Part shown: one piece after another, positions 26,629 to 35,734 of the stretch
How positions within the stretch are numbered: the stretch's first letter is position 1
Layout: each line of letters starts with the position of its first letter
From: an uncultured Eubacteriales bacterium
GTDB lineage: Bacteria > Bacillota > Clostridia > Christensenellales > CAG-314
Assembly: GCA_948938605.1 (NCBI GenBank)
Contig: CARAIG010000030.1
Span: forward strand, 1-48,209
Direction: 5' to 3'
DNA length: 48,209 nucleotides
Made by a program: the position numbers and the translations under genes
Notes under the pieces: model-generated
What the model was told of the DNA's origin: nothing
What the model saw: only the letters and a program-made list of their open reading frames with translations
Database searches by the model: none

Positions 26629-29043
26629 ATGCCTAATACAAACCTTAACAAATCTAACATCAAGGAAATGATCGAAAGCGCATCTAACAAAACTTTCGGG
26701 GTTTCCGCGATCGAACTTAATAAATTGCAGCTGTACAAATGCGTAGCAACGGTAGTGCGCGATATGCTGTTGGAAAAACGTGCCGTTTTTAATCATCAAC
26801 ACAAAGCGCGCGAAAGAAAAAGAGTTCACTACTTGTCAATGGAATTTTTGATGGGACGCAGTCTTAAAAACAATTTGTTCAATATGGAATTGGACGGACT
26901 GTTTGCCGAAACGTTAAAAAAGTATTATAAGGTAAACATTGAAGATTTGTACGAATGCGAACCCGACGCGGGTTTAGGCAACGGCGGTTTAGGACGACTT
27001 GCCGCTTGCTACCTTGACTGTCTTGCCAAGGAAAACTATCCCGTAATGGGACATTCTTTGCGTTTCGAATACGGATTTTTTCAACAGAAAATCGTAGACG
27101 GTTGGCAAACCGAACTGCCTGATAACTGGCTTCCCGGCGGCGAAGTATGGTTGAAGGAGCGTCCCGACAAAATTCAAATCGTCCGTTTCGGCGGCGAAGT
27201 AAAGGAAATCTGGACGGACAAAGGACCGGTCTTCCAACAGGTTGGTTGCGAGGAAGTTCAAGCCTTTCCGTATGATATGGTAGTCGAAGGTTATCACGCT
27301 GCTGCGGTGGGCGTTTTGCGCCTTTGGTCGGCACGTAACAACAAGCCTTTTGACTTCCGCGCATTCGGTCAAGGGGAATACTTAAAGGCGTTAGAAGAGC
27401 AATCACAGGCTGAAATGATAACAAAAGTGCTTTATCCTAACGACAATCACGAAGAAGGCAAGGTTTTGCGTCTTAAACAGGAGTACTTTTTGGTTTCCTC
27501 CGCAATGCAGAATATTGTGTCCGACCACTACAAACGTTACGGCAATTTCGACGACTTTGTAAAGTTGGTTGCAGTGCATATAAACGACACTCACCCTGCG
27601 CTTTGCGGTCCCGAACTTATGCGTATATTCGTAGACGAATACCGTATGGATTGGGACAAAGCGTGGTCTATTGTTAAAAGCATTTGCGCTTACACCAACC
27701 ACACCGTAATGGCGGAAGCGTTGGAAAGTTGGCCGGAATATATATTCAAGCAACTGTTGCCGCGCATCTACCAAATAATAGTGGAAATAAACGAACGCGC
27801 GTGCAAAGTTTATTACGACAAAACTCACGATTTCAAAAAGGTTTCCGACCTTGCAATTATAGCGTACGATCAAGTGCGTATGGCAAACTTGTCTATCATT
27901 TCTTCGCATCACGTAAACGGCGTATCGGCGTTGCACAGCGACATTTTAAAAAAGGATTTATTCCGCGACTTTGCTTTAATCGAACCTAAAAAGTTTACTA
28001 ACATTACCAACGGCATTGCGCACCGCAGATGGCTTTGTCAAGCAAATCCCGGACTGACTAGTCTTATTAAGGACTTGATCGGCGACGGATTTTTAAGCGA
28101 CGCAAACGAACTTACCAAACTCAACAACTTCCTAGACGACAGCGAAGTTCATGAACAAATGGCAAAAATCAAACTTGCCAACAAAAAGAATTTTGCGCAA
28201 ATTGCAAGCAAAAAGCACGATATCTCTATCAATCCTAACACCCGCTTCGACGTACAGGTTAAACGTCTTCACGAATATAAACGTCAACTGTTAAACGTGC
28301 TTAAAATCGTATCGTTGTATCACGATTTAAAGGAAAATCCCAATCTCGACGTTGTCCCGCAAACATTCATTTTCGGGGCAAAAGCAGCGCCCAGTTATTA
28401 TGCCGCTAAGGAAGTAATACGTCTTATTTGCAGCATTCAAAAGGATTTGGAAAGCAATCCCAAAATCCGCGAAAAGCTCAACGTTGTATTTATGGAAAAT
28501 TACTGCGTAACTATGGCGGAAAGTTTAATCCCCGCAGCCGAAGTGTCTGAACAAATTTCGTTAGCGGGCAAGGAAGCGAGCGGTACAGGCAATATGAAGT
28601 TTATGATAAACGGCGCATTAACTCTTGGCACATTGGACGGCGCAAACGTCGAAATGAACGAAGCGGTCGGTCGCGACAATATCTTCATTTTCGGTTTATC
28701 TGCCAAGGAAGTGTCGGATATGTGGGCTAACGGTTACAATTCTACCGACTTCTACTTTAAATTGCCTAAGTTGCGTACCATTATCGAAGACTTGAACTTG
28801 GGCTTCGGCGGAACGACGTTTGAAAGTATTTCAAACTACTTGCTGCGTAATTATCCCATTGCCGACCCGTATATGTGCTTTGCGGATTTTGCATCATATA
28901 TGAGTTGTCACGAACGTATGAACGAAACATACAAAGACATTAATATGTGGAACAGAATGTCGTTGAAGAACATTGCCGAAGCAGGCAGATTTTCCGCCGA
29001 CCGTTCGGTTCGCGAATATGCCGAAAAAATTTGGAGAATGTAA
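26629..29043 (+). CDS. glgP: Glycogen/starch alpha-glucan phosphorylase
   Basis: An 804-residue GT35 phosphorylase that splits glucose-1-phosphate from glycogen or maltodextrin ends. Conserved blocks are visible in order: VHYLSMEFLMGRSL, EPDAGLGNGGLGRLAACYLD, TNHTVMAEALE, NITNGIAHRRWL, the KRLHEYKRQLLN region and EASGTGNMKFMINGALTLGT, where Lys657 should carry pyridoxal phosphate. Full family length, no gaps. GGGAG lies ahead of the ATG. The last stop base is the first base of the next gene's start (TAATG), so the two are translationally coupled. Confidence 0.98.
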   Translation: MPNTNLNKSNIKEMIESASNKTFGVSAIELNKLQLYKCVATVVRDMLLEKRAVFNHQHKARERKRVHYLSMEFLMGRSLKNNLFNMELDGLFAETLKKYYKVNIEDLYECEPDAGLGNGGLGRLAACYLDCLAKENYPVMGHSLRFEYGFFQQKIVDGWQTELPDNWLPGGEVWLKERPDKIQIVRFGGEVKEIWTDKGPVFQQVGCEEVQAFPYDMVVEGYHAAAVGVLRLWSARNNKPFDFRAFGQGEYLKALEEQSQAEMITKVLYPNDNHEEGKVLRLKQEYFLVSSAMQNIVSDHYKRYGNFDDFVKLVAVHINDTHPALCGPELMRIFVDEYRMDWDKAWSIVKSICAYTNHTVMAEALESWPEYIFKQLLPRIYQIIVEINERACKVYYDKTHDFKKVSDLAIIAYDQVRMANLSIISSHHVNGVSALHSDILKKDLFRDFALIEPKKFTNITNGIAHRRWLCQANPGLTSLIKDLIGDGFLSDANELTKLNNFLDDSEVHEQMAKIKLANKKNFAQIASKKHDISINPNTRFDVQVKRLHEYKRQLLNVLKIVSLYHDLKENPNLDVVPQTFIFGAKAAPSYYAAKEVIRLICSIQKDLESNPKIREKLNVVFMENYCVTMAESLIPAAEVSEQISLAGKEASGTGNMKFMINGALTLGTLDGANVEMNEAVGRDNIFIFGLSAKEVSDMWANGYNSTDFYFKLPKLRTIIEDLNLGFGGTTFESISNYLLRNYPIADPYMCFADFASYMSCHERMNETYKDINMWNRMSLKNIAEAGRFSADRSVREYAEKIWRM

Positions 29044-30881
29044 TGGAATACGTCAGATATAATCCGACGGACGAGTTTTACAAGTCCATTGTAGGCGCCG
29101 TTGCCGAAGGCGCTAGGTTCGGCGTGCGTCTGCAAATAAGTCAAGCGGTTAATCCAAGTAAAGTAACGTTGGTAGTGTACGGCGACGATCTCAGTCAAAA
29201 TTACAAGTATGTAATGTACAAGGATGCAAGCGGCGACGGCTACGACAGTTATATTGCCGATGTCAGTTTTAAAAAGGGTTTGTATTTCTATTACTTTGAA
29301 ATGGACGGCGTAACTTACGAACGTTATATAGGTATAGGAGTCGACAAAAAGGCGTGTATGTATTACGATAATGTCCGTCCTTGGCAGCTGTCGGTATACA
29401 AAAGCAAATATCCCGCCCCCGCTTGGTTAAACAAGGGCGTAATGTACCAAATAATGGTAGACCGCTTTTATATGCAAGGTCAAACCAAAGCTACCGAAGA
29501 CAAAATTATGCGCCGTTGGGGCGAACAACCGTATTTCCGCGACGACGACGGCGTTGTACGCAACCGCGACTTTTTCGGCGGTAACTTGCAAGGCATTATA
29601 TCAAAATTGCCTTACCTTGCCGAATTGAACGTTAAAACGCTTTATCTCAACCCTATATTTAAGGCGTACTCCAACCATAAGTACGATACCGAAGACTACG
29701 AAGTAATAGACTCTATGTTCGGTAATGTTGAAGACTTTGAAGAATTGTGCAAAAAAGCCGAACAATACGGTATGCGTATAATTTTGGACGGGGTTTTCAA
29801 TCACGTCGGTTCAACGTCTAAGTATTTTAACCGCGGACAAAAGTACGGCGACTGCGGTGCATATAACGACGTTAATTCGCCTTACCGTAGTTGGTTTAAC
29901 TTTTACGAAGACAACTCGTACGAATGTTGGTGGAATTTCCAAACACTTCCGCGCATTAACGCCGCAAGCGCGTCCGCTCAAAAATATTTTTGCGGAAAAG
30001 ACGGCATAGTTCCCCGCTGGCTCAATAAGGGCGCAAGCGGTTGGCGGCTGGACGTAGTGGACGAAATTGCCGACTGTATGTTGGACAAGATAGTTTCTTC
30101 CGCCAAAAAGGAAAAATCCGACTGCATAATTATAGGCGAAGTTTGGGAAGACGCGTCCAACAAGGTGGACTACGGTGTGCGCAGGCACTACCTTGACGGC
30201 AGTCAACTCGATTCGGTAATGAACTATCCGTTAAAGGACGGTATTGTCGAATTTGTCAAATACGGAAACGAGCGCGCATTGTCAAACGTCGTATTCGATA
30301 TATTAAACAATTATCCCGCGCGTGTACGCAACAATTTAATGAATATTTTGGGTACACACGACACAACACGTATACTTACAAACCTTGCAGGCGAAGTAAT
30401 CGACAATTCCCCTAAGGAAGTAATGGCGCGTCAAAAACTGACCGACGTACAGTATAAACGCGGTATAAAACTGCTTAAAATAGCGGCAGTTTTGCAGTAT
30501 ACTATGTTCGGTTTTCCTTGCGTATTTTACGGTGACGAAGCAGGACTCGAAGGTTACAAAGATCCGTTTTGCCGCGCTTGCTATCCTTGGGGCAACGAAA
30601 ACAAGTTGTTATTGGATTTTTACAGACGTCTTGGCGAACTGCGCAAACTTTCGGTATTTTCGGACGGTGACTTTCACGAACTCGTTGCCGAATGCGGAGT
30701 GTACGCATTCGAACGCAATGCAAACGATGTCCAAATGTCGGTAACGGTTGCAGTCAACCGCGGCGGTTGCGATTATTCGTTGTATTTGGGCGGCACCTAT
30801 CAGGATATGCTCAGCGGACGTAAATACAGCGAACGTTGCATATTGGAACCTAACGGCTATGTAATATTAAAAAAAGTTTAA
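29043..30881 (+). CDS. GH13 alpha-amylase, neopullulanase/cyclomaltodextrinase type
   Basis: A 612-residue glucan hydrolase. The N-terminal 125 residues form a CBM34-like beta domain, as in neopullulanases and maltogenic amylases. The barrel shows VMYQIMVDRF, LYLNPIFKAYSNHKYDT, GVFNHVGS, nucleophile Asp337 (GWRLDVVDE), acid Glu366 (IIGEVWED) and Asp440 (LGTHDTTR). There is no signal peptide, so it acts in the cytoplasm on maltodextrins, cyclodextrins or branch stubs. The start is the ATG at 29043, overlapping the glgP stop by one base; the frame stays open upstream inside glgP but that part is not homologous. Final gene of the glucan operon. Confidence 0.93.
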   Translation: MEYVRYNPTDEFYKSIVGAVAEGARFGVRLQISQAVNPSKVTLVVYGDDLSQNYKYVMYKDASGDGYDSYIADVSFKKGLYFYYFEMDGVTYERYIGIGVDKKACMYYDNVRPWQLSVYKSKYPAPAWLNKGVMYQIMVDRFYMQGQTKATEDKIMRRWGEQPYFRDDDGVVRNRDFFGGNLQGIISKLPYLAELNVKTLYLNPIFKAYSNHKYDTEDYEVIDSMFGNVEDFEELCKKAEQYGMRIILDGVFNHVGSTSKYFNRGQKYGDCGAYNDVNSPYRSWFNFYEDNSYECWWNFQTLPRINAASASAQKYFCGKDGIVPRWLNKGASGWRLDVVDEIADCMLDKIVSSAKKEKSDCIIIGEVWEDASNKVDYGVRRHYLDGSQLDSVMNYPLKDGIVEFVKYGNERALSNVVFDILNNYPARVRNNLMNILGTHDTTRILTNLAGEVIDNSPKEVMARQKLTDVQYKRGIKLLKIAAVLQYTMFGFPCVFYGDEAGLEGYKDPFCRACYPWGNENKLLLDFYRRLGELRKLSVFSDGDFHELVAECGVYAFERNANDVQMSVTVAVNRGGCDYSLYLGGTYQDMLSGRKYSERCILEPNGYVILKKV

Positions 30882-30908
30882 AAAATATTCCGAGTTTTAT
30901 TGATTTTT

Positions 30909-30960
30909 AACCTTGTTTCTCCTTGCGTTAATGCGCAAAAATGCAAACAAGGTTTTTCTT
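30909..30960 (+). terminator. Terminator of the glucan operon
   Basis: Perfect arms AACCTTGTTT (30909-30918) and AAACAAGGTT (30945-30954) enclose a second hairpin TTGCG/CGCAA and end in a T-rich run. Confidence 0.75.
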
Positions 30961-31038
30961 TTGCAGTTTGCGGTAATGCGGGATGTTGCCGTTCGTTGAC
31001 AATTTTACAATTATGCGGTTAAATCTGCCGTTAAATAA

Positions 31039-31067
31039 TTGACATATTTTGTCGTTAAGATTATATT
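31039..31067 (+). promoter_or_regulatory. Promoter of the yitT pair
   Basis: TTGACA (31039-31044), a 17-base spacer and TATATT (31062-31067). Expected start is about 31074, two bases before the ATG of a 12-codon leader frame. Confidence 0.8.
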
Positions 31068-31075
31068 AAACTAGT

Positions 31076-31114
31076 ATGAATTTTGTTTTGACTTTTAGAG
31101 GTATGCAGTGTTAA
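31076..31114 (+). CDS. Possible 12-residue leader peptide overlapping yitT start
   Basis: Reads MNFVLTFRGMQC and stops with TAA at 31112-31114. Its ATG lies at the expected transcript start, and its stop lies just past the GTG of the next gene, whose ribosome binding site (AGAGG) is inside it. Translation of this frame could control the downstream start. It may equally be chance. Confidence 0.3.
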   Translation: MNFVLTFRGMQC

Positions 31115-32055
31115 AACCAACCAAACAACAAGTGTTAAAATCGGTATACGGTTACTTAATAGTCACCCTTGCAGGTATACTTAACGCCGTATCGATGTTT
31201 TGCTTTATCGATCCTTGTAATCTTATTGCCGGGGGCGTAAGCGGATTGTCGTCGGGTGTGGGATATTTGGTTTGTCATTTTATCGGCGATGTAAATTTTG
31301 CGCAGTTCGATTTAATAAAATGGATTGTGTATTTTGCTTTGAATGCGCCGCTTCTTATTTTAGCACTAATATTCGTGCGGGGCGACTTTACGTTTAAAAC
31401 AATTTGGGCGACGATTGTTTGTACCGCAACGGGTTTTTTATTTAACGAGTTTTTACCTAAGGAATTATTCCAATTTTCTGCATCCCCCCTTATATCTATA
31501 TTGTTCGGCGGTGTGCTTATCGGTTTTTCAATGTATATTGCCAGTGAAGAAAACGGCAGTAACGGCGGAACGGAAGTTATAGCAAAAATTGTAGCAAAAA
31601 AGAAACCCGGCACTGATTTGTCGAAAATAATACTAATATGCAATTTAACAATAATGTTGGCTGGTGCGGTAATAGTAATGATTCTTTTCGACGACAAAGG
31701 TTTCGAAGTTGTCATTTATTCGTTAATTTACGTGTATTTGGGTTCGTCGATAATGGGCGTATTCAAGCGCGGCTTTAACCATCCGCAAAAATTCCTGATA
31801 GTAACTACAAAGTACGAAGAAATGTCCGCATTGATAACCGAGCGGTTTAAACGCGGTTTGTCATATATGGAAGTCGAAAAGACGTGGGAAGGCAGCGAAG
31901 ACCGTAAAGTAATAATAGTAATAGTGCAGTATCGGCAAGCAACACACTTAAAACAGATTATCAAAAAATGCGATCCGAAAGCTTTTACAATCGTTAAGGA
32001 CGTTCACGACGTATTTTCTCGTCCGTTGTTTAACAGGAGTTACAAAACGAAATGA
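31108..32055 (+). CDS. YitT-family membrane protein (first of pair)
   Basis: A 315-residue protein with a YitT-type membrane domain (five or six helices, about 15-215) and a C-terminal soluble DUF2179-like domain (about 225-310). Family signs are DPCNLIAGGVSGLSSG near the start, the EENGSNGGTEVIAKI loop and the KRGLSYMEVEKTWEG beta-alpha domain. YitT proteins are common in Firmicutes but their role is poorly known. The start is GTG at 31108 with AGAGG seven bases before. Its end overlaps the next yitT gene by four bases (ATGA), so the two probably form a heteromer or are made in fixed ratio. Confidence 0.88.
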   Translation: MLKPTKQQVLKSVYGYLIVTLAGILNAVSMFCFIDPCNLIAGGVSGLSSGVGYLVCHFIGDVNFAQFDLIKWIVYFALNAPLLILALIFVRGDFTFKTIWATIVCTATGFLFNEFLPKELFQFSASPLISILFGGVLIGFSMYIASEENGSNGGTEVIAKIVAKKKPGTDLSKIILICNLTIMLAGAVIVMILFDDKGFEVVIYSLIYVYLGSSIMGVFKRGFNHPQKFLIVTTKYEEMSALITERFKRGLSYMEVEKTWEGSEDRKVIIVIVQYRQATHLKQIIKKCDPKAFTIVKDVHDVFSRPLFNRSYKTK

Positions 32056-33047
32056 CAAAAAAACAGTTTTTACATAATTTTAAACAAATAATGATAATTT
32101 TTGCGGCGAGTTTGGCTTCGGCGGTATCCGTCGACTTGCTGCTACTGCCTTGTAATGCAATTCCGGGCGGAGCTTTGGGGATTGCGTCTGTTTTGGATAT
32201 TTTGCTAACAAACACCGATCCTGCAAAATGGTATATGTCTGTCGGTATATGGCTTGTTGCAATTAACGTTCCTATTATAATTTATACTTTCTTTGCTTTC
32301 CGTAAACGCTTTGCGGTAAAAACAATGCTTTACGTAATAATGCTAGCGTCAATACTTGTTGTATTCCGAATACTAAACTTGTCGGACAGTTTGAAAAATA
32401 TAATGTTTTCCCCGAACGAGGAAATCGACAAGGTGCTGTACGTTTTGTTGGGCGGAGCTTTGCACGGCGTATCATTGCCGTTATTGTTGTCGGTTAACGC
32501 TTCGTCGGGCGGTAGCGATATCGTAGGACTTGCCGTACAACGCCGTTCCAAAAAAGGCGGTAGCGACGCAATGCGCGCCATTCTTTTAACTAACGTTATC
32601 ATATTGCTGGTGTCGGCTGTTGTGTACTATTTTGTAAATATAAACGTTGCCGATGCAGGCAAGCACGCAATCGAAATGTTTGTTTATTCCATTGCCGCAA
32701 TGTTTGCATGCGAAATAGTGCAGGAAACTGTTTTCAAGGGTTTTTCCGCCGCAATCGAATTGGAAGTTACAACAACCAAACCCATAGAAATGGTCGAAGC
32801 ATTGCAACGCGAACTTAAACACGGTACAACTACGGTAAAAGTTATAGGCGGTTACTCGCACGAAGAAAAATCGATGGTATTGTGCATAATTAACAAGCGG
32901 CAATTAGGCAAGGCGCGTCGTGTTATAAGCGAAACGGATCCGCAAGCGTTTGCCTATGTCGAAAACGTTCGCGAAGTTATAGGTTCGGGTTTTGCAAATA
33001 AGGAAATGGAAAATAACGAAGAACTGTCCGTTGACAAAAACAAATAA
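32052..33047 (+). CDS. YitT-family membrane protein (second of pair)
   Basis: A 331-residue paralogue of the gene upstream with the same plan: membrane helices (about 12-225) bearing LPCNAIPGGALGIASV and NASSGGSDIVGLAV, then a DUF2179-like domain (about 240-315; KHGTTTVKVIGGYSHEEK). The C-terminal tail is acidic. It begins inside the last codons of the first gene, so expression is coupled. The two proteins are clearly diverged, which argues for distinct roles rather than a recent duplication. Function unknown. Confidence 0.88.
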   Translation: MTKKQFLHNFKQIMIIFAASLASAVSVDLLLLPCNAIPGGALGIASVLDILLTNTDPAKWYMSVGIWLVAINVPIIIYTFFAFRKRFAVKTMLYVIMLASILVVFRILNLSDSLKNIMFSPNEEIDKVLYVLLGGALHGVSLPLLLSVNASSGGSDIVGLAVQRRSKKGGSDAMRAILLTNVIILLVSAVVYYFVNINVADAGKHAIEMFVYSIAAMFACEIVQETVFKGFSAAIELEVTTTKPIEMVEALQRELKHGTTTVKVIGGYSHEEKSMVLCIINKRQLGKARRVISETDPQAFAYVENVREVIGSGFANKEMENNEELSVDKNK

Positions 33048-33125
33048 CGTTTATAAAACCAATTGAATAATGCTGAGTTTTTAACGGTCGGTTTTTATTG
33101 CAAAATGAAATATGCAAATAATTCT

Positions 33126-33154
33126 AAGAGCCTCCCCTAAGGGAAGGCTCTTTT
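33126..33154 (+). terminator. Terminator of the yitT pair
   Basis: AAGAGCC and GGCTCTT arms extended by CCC/GGG with a small bulge and a CTAA loop, followed by TTTT. The cysteine-rich gene on the other strand ends 36 bases beyond, so the hairpin may serve both directions. Confidence 0.75.
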
Positions 33155-33189
33155 CGTCTTTTGTTATGTACAGGAGAGATCAATCGAAC

Positions 33190-33411
33190 CTATTTGCATT
33201 CGGGTCCGATTTTAAGTCCGCCGCAGCACACAAGCAGGGCAAGCATCAATATCAAGCAGCAAGGGTTGACATTGAGGTTGAAGTTACGCATTTTACCGCC
33301 GCAGCAGCACAAAAACAGGATTATGAGTAAAATCCAAGTGCAGTTGCAACCGCCAAAGCATCCGCCGCCGTGTTCGCCGCATCCGCCGTCGTTAAACATA
33401 CCGTTGAACAT
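33190..33411 (-). CDS. Cysteine- and glycine-rich small membrane peptide
   Basis: A 73-residue protein with 12 cysteines. It has a Gly/Cys-rich head (GGCGEHGGGCFGGCNC) and two hydrophobic segments, each closed by a cysteine-glycine cap: WILLIILFLCCCGG (26-39) and CCLILMLALLVCCGG (51-65). The two halves look like an internal duplication. A GGAGG site seven bases before the ATG at 33411 shows it is a real gene, though the forward strand is also open here. I do not know a named family; the form recalls small sporulation-associated YjcZ-like peptides, which is only a resemblance. Metal binding or a disulfide-linked membrane or coat component are possible. Confidence 0.75.
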   Translation of the reverse strand: MFNGMFNDGGCGEHGGGCFGGCNCTWILLIILFLCCCGGKMRNFNLNVNPCCLILMLALLVCCGGLKIGPECK

Positions 33412-33554
33412 AGTTTACCTCCGTTTCTATATTTGACATATTTCAGTCTATCTCACAATATGGTTTTTTTTCAAAAAGTGTTACATATCATTCGGGTAGC
33501 AGTTGCGGTGTTATTAAAGTTATATCATTTGTGTGTTTATACAGTCGATTTTTG

Positions 33555-33583
33555 TTGACATTAAAAATAATATCGTTTAAGAT
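33555..33583 (+). promoter_or_regulatory. Promoter of the MATE gene, leaderless type
   Basis: TTGACA (33555-33560), a 17-base spacer and TAAGAT (33578-33583). The seventh base after the -10 box is the A of the ATG at 33590. Confidence 0.85.
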
Positions 33584-33589
33584 AACTAA

Positions 33590-35020
33590 ATGCAAATACA
33601 ATTGTCCGATCATTTTACATATAAGCGACTGTTGCGTTTTGTACTTTCGCCAATATTAATGATGATTTTTACATCCGTCTATTCTGTCGTGGACGGACTT
33701 TTTGTGTCCAATTTTGCGGGCGACAAACCTTTTGCAGCATTAAATTTTATTTACCCTGTCATTATGGTTTTGGGCGCGGTAGGCTTTATGTTCGGTGCGG
33801 GCGGTACGGCAATAGTGTCCAAAACTTTGGGCGAAGGACACAAAACTCACGCCAACCGTTATTTTACTTTGGTTGTAATCGTCACTGCGGTATGCGGTAC
33901 GGTGCTTGCGGTAGTAGGCATATTTTCCGTTGAGCATATTGCACGCCTTATGGGCGCAACGGGTGAAATGGTTGAAGGCGATATGCTGTACTATTGCGTG
34001 TTGTACGCACGTATTATTTTAATTGCTTTGCCCTTTTTTATGTTGCAAAACTTGTTCCAAAGTTTTTTCATTACGGCGGAAAAGCCAAAGCTCGGTTTTG
34101 TATTTACCGTTGCAAGCGGTGTGACGAATATTGTTTTGGATGCGCTTTTTGTTGCAGTTTTCGATTGGGGACTTAAAGGTGCGGCAATAGCTACGGCAGT
34201 CAGTCAAACGGTGGGCGGAGTTGCGCCGATAGTATATTTTGCCTGTAAAAACAGCAGTTTGTTGCGTTTTACCAAAACCAAGTGGTACGGGCGCATTGTC
34301 GCAAAGTCTTGCGTAAACGGTTCGTCGGAATTGTTGGGCAATATTGCAATGTCGTTAGTTTCTATGGTTTACAACGCCAAACTTATGCAAATAGCAGGGG
34401 AAAACGGCGTTTCGGCATTCGGAGTTATAATGTACGTTCAGTTCATATTCGTTGCCATATTTATAGGGTATTGTATAGGTACGGCTCCCATTATAGGTTA
34501 TAACTACGGTGCAGCCAACAGCGACGAATTGCAAAATATATTTAAAAAATCTATGGTAATTATTACCGTCGTCGCCGTTGCTATGATTGCCTTGTCCGAA
34601 TCGCTTGCCGACGTAATATCTATGTTGTTCTTTAACGACTCTATGATTAAGGACGGTATGAGTTCCGAACAAATTGCCCAAATAAAAGCCCAAATAGAAA
34701 TTTTGCGTCCTATGACTGCTCGCGGTTTGCGTTTGTATTCTATTTGTTTTGCATTCGCCGGGTTCAATATGTTTTGTTCGTCAATGTTCACTGCACTCAA
34801 TAACGGACTTATATCTGCAATATCGTCGTTTGCAAGAACGTTGGTTTTCCAAATTGCTGCGATATTTGTGTTGCCGTTGCTTATGGGACTTGACGGCGTT
34901 TGGCTTGCTACGGTAGTTGCCGAAGGATTGACGTTAATATTGTCCGTTATCTTATTTATCTTCAACAATAAACGCTACCGGTACGTACCGATAAAAAGCC
35001 GCCTTAGCAAAGTGAATTAG
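33590..35020 (+). CDS. MATE-family multidrug exporter
   Basis: A 476-residue inner-membrane antiporter with 12 predicted helices in two similar halves. Typical MATE features are LSPILMMIFTSVYSVVDGLFVSNFAG in the first helices (given in part: the VDGLFVS motif), YPVIMVLGAVGFMFGAGG, and IGYCIGTAPIIGYNYGAA at the start of the second half. It would export drugs or metabolites in exchange for Na+ or H+. There is no ribosome binding site before the ATG; the promoter placement points to a leaderless message starting at that codon. Single-gene unit with its own terminator. Confidence 0.93.
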   Translation: MQIQLSDHFTYKRLLRFVLSPILMMIFTSVYSVVDGLFVSNFAGDKPFAALNFIYPVIMVLGAVGFMFGAGGTAIVSKTLGEGHKTHANRYFTLVVIVTAVCGTVLAVVGIFSVEHIARLMGATGEMVEGDMLYYCVLYARIILIALPFFMLQNLFQSFFITAEKPKLGFVFTVASGVTNIVLDALFVAVFDWGLKGAAIATAVSQTVGGVAPIVYFACKNSSLLRFTKTKWYGRIVAKSCVNGSSELLGNIAMSLVSMVYNAKLMQIAGENGVSAFGVIMYVQFIFVAIFIGYCIGTAPIIGYNYGAANSDELQNIFKKSMVIITVVAVAMIALSESLADVISMLFFNDSMIKDGMSSEQIAQIKAQIEILRPMTARGLRLYSICFAFAGFNMFCSSMFTALNNGLISAISSFARTLVFQIAAIFVLPLLMGLDGVWLATVVAEGLTLILSVILFIFNNKRYRYVPIKSRLSKVN

Positions 35021-35096
35021 AATACTGTAAAGTTAGCTTTGACGGCGGTGTGTTATTATTCTGCGTAATTTTGCACATACTTTTTTAACCGCTATG

Positions 35097-35123
35097 CGCC
35101 GAAGTTTAATTCGGCGTTTTTTT
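35097..35123 (+). terminator. Terminator of the MATE gene
   Basis: Perfect seven-base arms CGCCGAA and TTCGGCG with a six-base loop, followed by seven T residues. Confidence 0.9.
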
Positions 35124-35207
35124 ATGTCGTTTTCAATAATGTGCTTTTGACGGGGTCGGCAGCAAAATTGCAAACGTCAGTTAGGCGATATTTGTTTTTA
35201 ACAAAAG

Positions 35208-35236
35208 TTGCTAAAAAACATTTTTTGATGTATACT
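35208..35236 (+). promoter_or_regulatory. Promoter of the DNA glycosylase gene, leaderless type
   Basis: TTGCTA (35208-35213), a 17-base spacer and TATACT (35231-35236). The ATG at 35243 begins at the seventh base after the -10 box. Confidence 0.78.
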
Positions 35237-35242
35237 TGTTTT

Positions 35243-35719
35243 ATGCAAAGTGACGGACGTAAATATTGCGGTTTTGAACCTGTATTCGACTGCAACGGCA
35301 AAATACTAATTTTAGGCAGTTTCCCTAGCGTAAAATCGCGGCAGCAAGCGTTTTATTACGGTAACAAGCAAAATAAGTTTTGGAAAATTCTTTCGGAGTT
35401 TTACGATTGCGTTGTTGATACCGTCGACGACAAAATCCGGTTGTGTCTGTGCAACGGAATAGCGTTGTGGGATATAGTTACCAGTTGTTACATAAAGGGC
35501 TCGATGGACTCGGACATTAAGGATTACGAATTGGCTGACTTGTCGGTAGTGCTAGACAAGTGCAACATCGTCAAAATACTTTGTAACGGCGACAAAGCCT
35601 ACCAACTTACAAAACTGGCGTACAACGGCGACATACCGGTAATAAAATTGCCGTCGACAAGTCCCGCAAACATACGGTTTGACAAAAAGGTATGGTTCGA
35701 CAATTTACGAACCGTTTAA
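35243..35719 (+). CDS. Uracil-DNA glycosylase superfamily, hypoxanthine-DNA glycosylase-like
   Basis: A 158-residue repair protein. The motifs ILGSFPSVKSRQQAFYYGN and NKFWKIL near the N-terminus and LPSTSPANI near the C-terminus match the family-6 hypoxanthine-DNA glycosylases of the uracil-DNA glycosylase fold, which remove deaminated bases. Start is the ATG at 35243: homology begins right after it and the promoter overlaps everything upstream, so the open frame back to 35141 is not coding. No ribosome binding site is present. An HD-domain gene follows 15 bases later in what looks like one operon. Confidence 0.85.
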   Translation: MQSDGRKYCGFEPVFDCNGKILILGSFPSVKSRQQAFYYGNKQNKFWKILSEFYDCVVDTVDDKIRLCLCNGIALWDIVTSCYIKGSMDSDIKDYELADLSVVLDKCNIVKILCNGDKAYQLTKLAYNGDIPVIKLPSTSPANIRFDKKVWFDNLRTV

Positions 35720-35734
35720 TAAGGAGTAATAATT

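Noticed and set aside
28947..29042. Upstream in-frame extension of the GH13 gene
   Set aside because: It lies inside glgP; the TAATG overlap at 29041-29045 marks the real start.
33112..33436. Two plus-strand frames opposite the cysteine-rich peptide
   Set aside because: No ribosome binding site, one overlaps the yitT terminator, and their products are low-complexity. The minus-strand frame has GGAGG.
35141..35242. Upstream extension of the DNA glycosylase frame
   Set aside because: It contains the promoter, and homology starts only after 35243.
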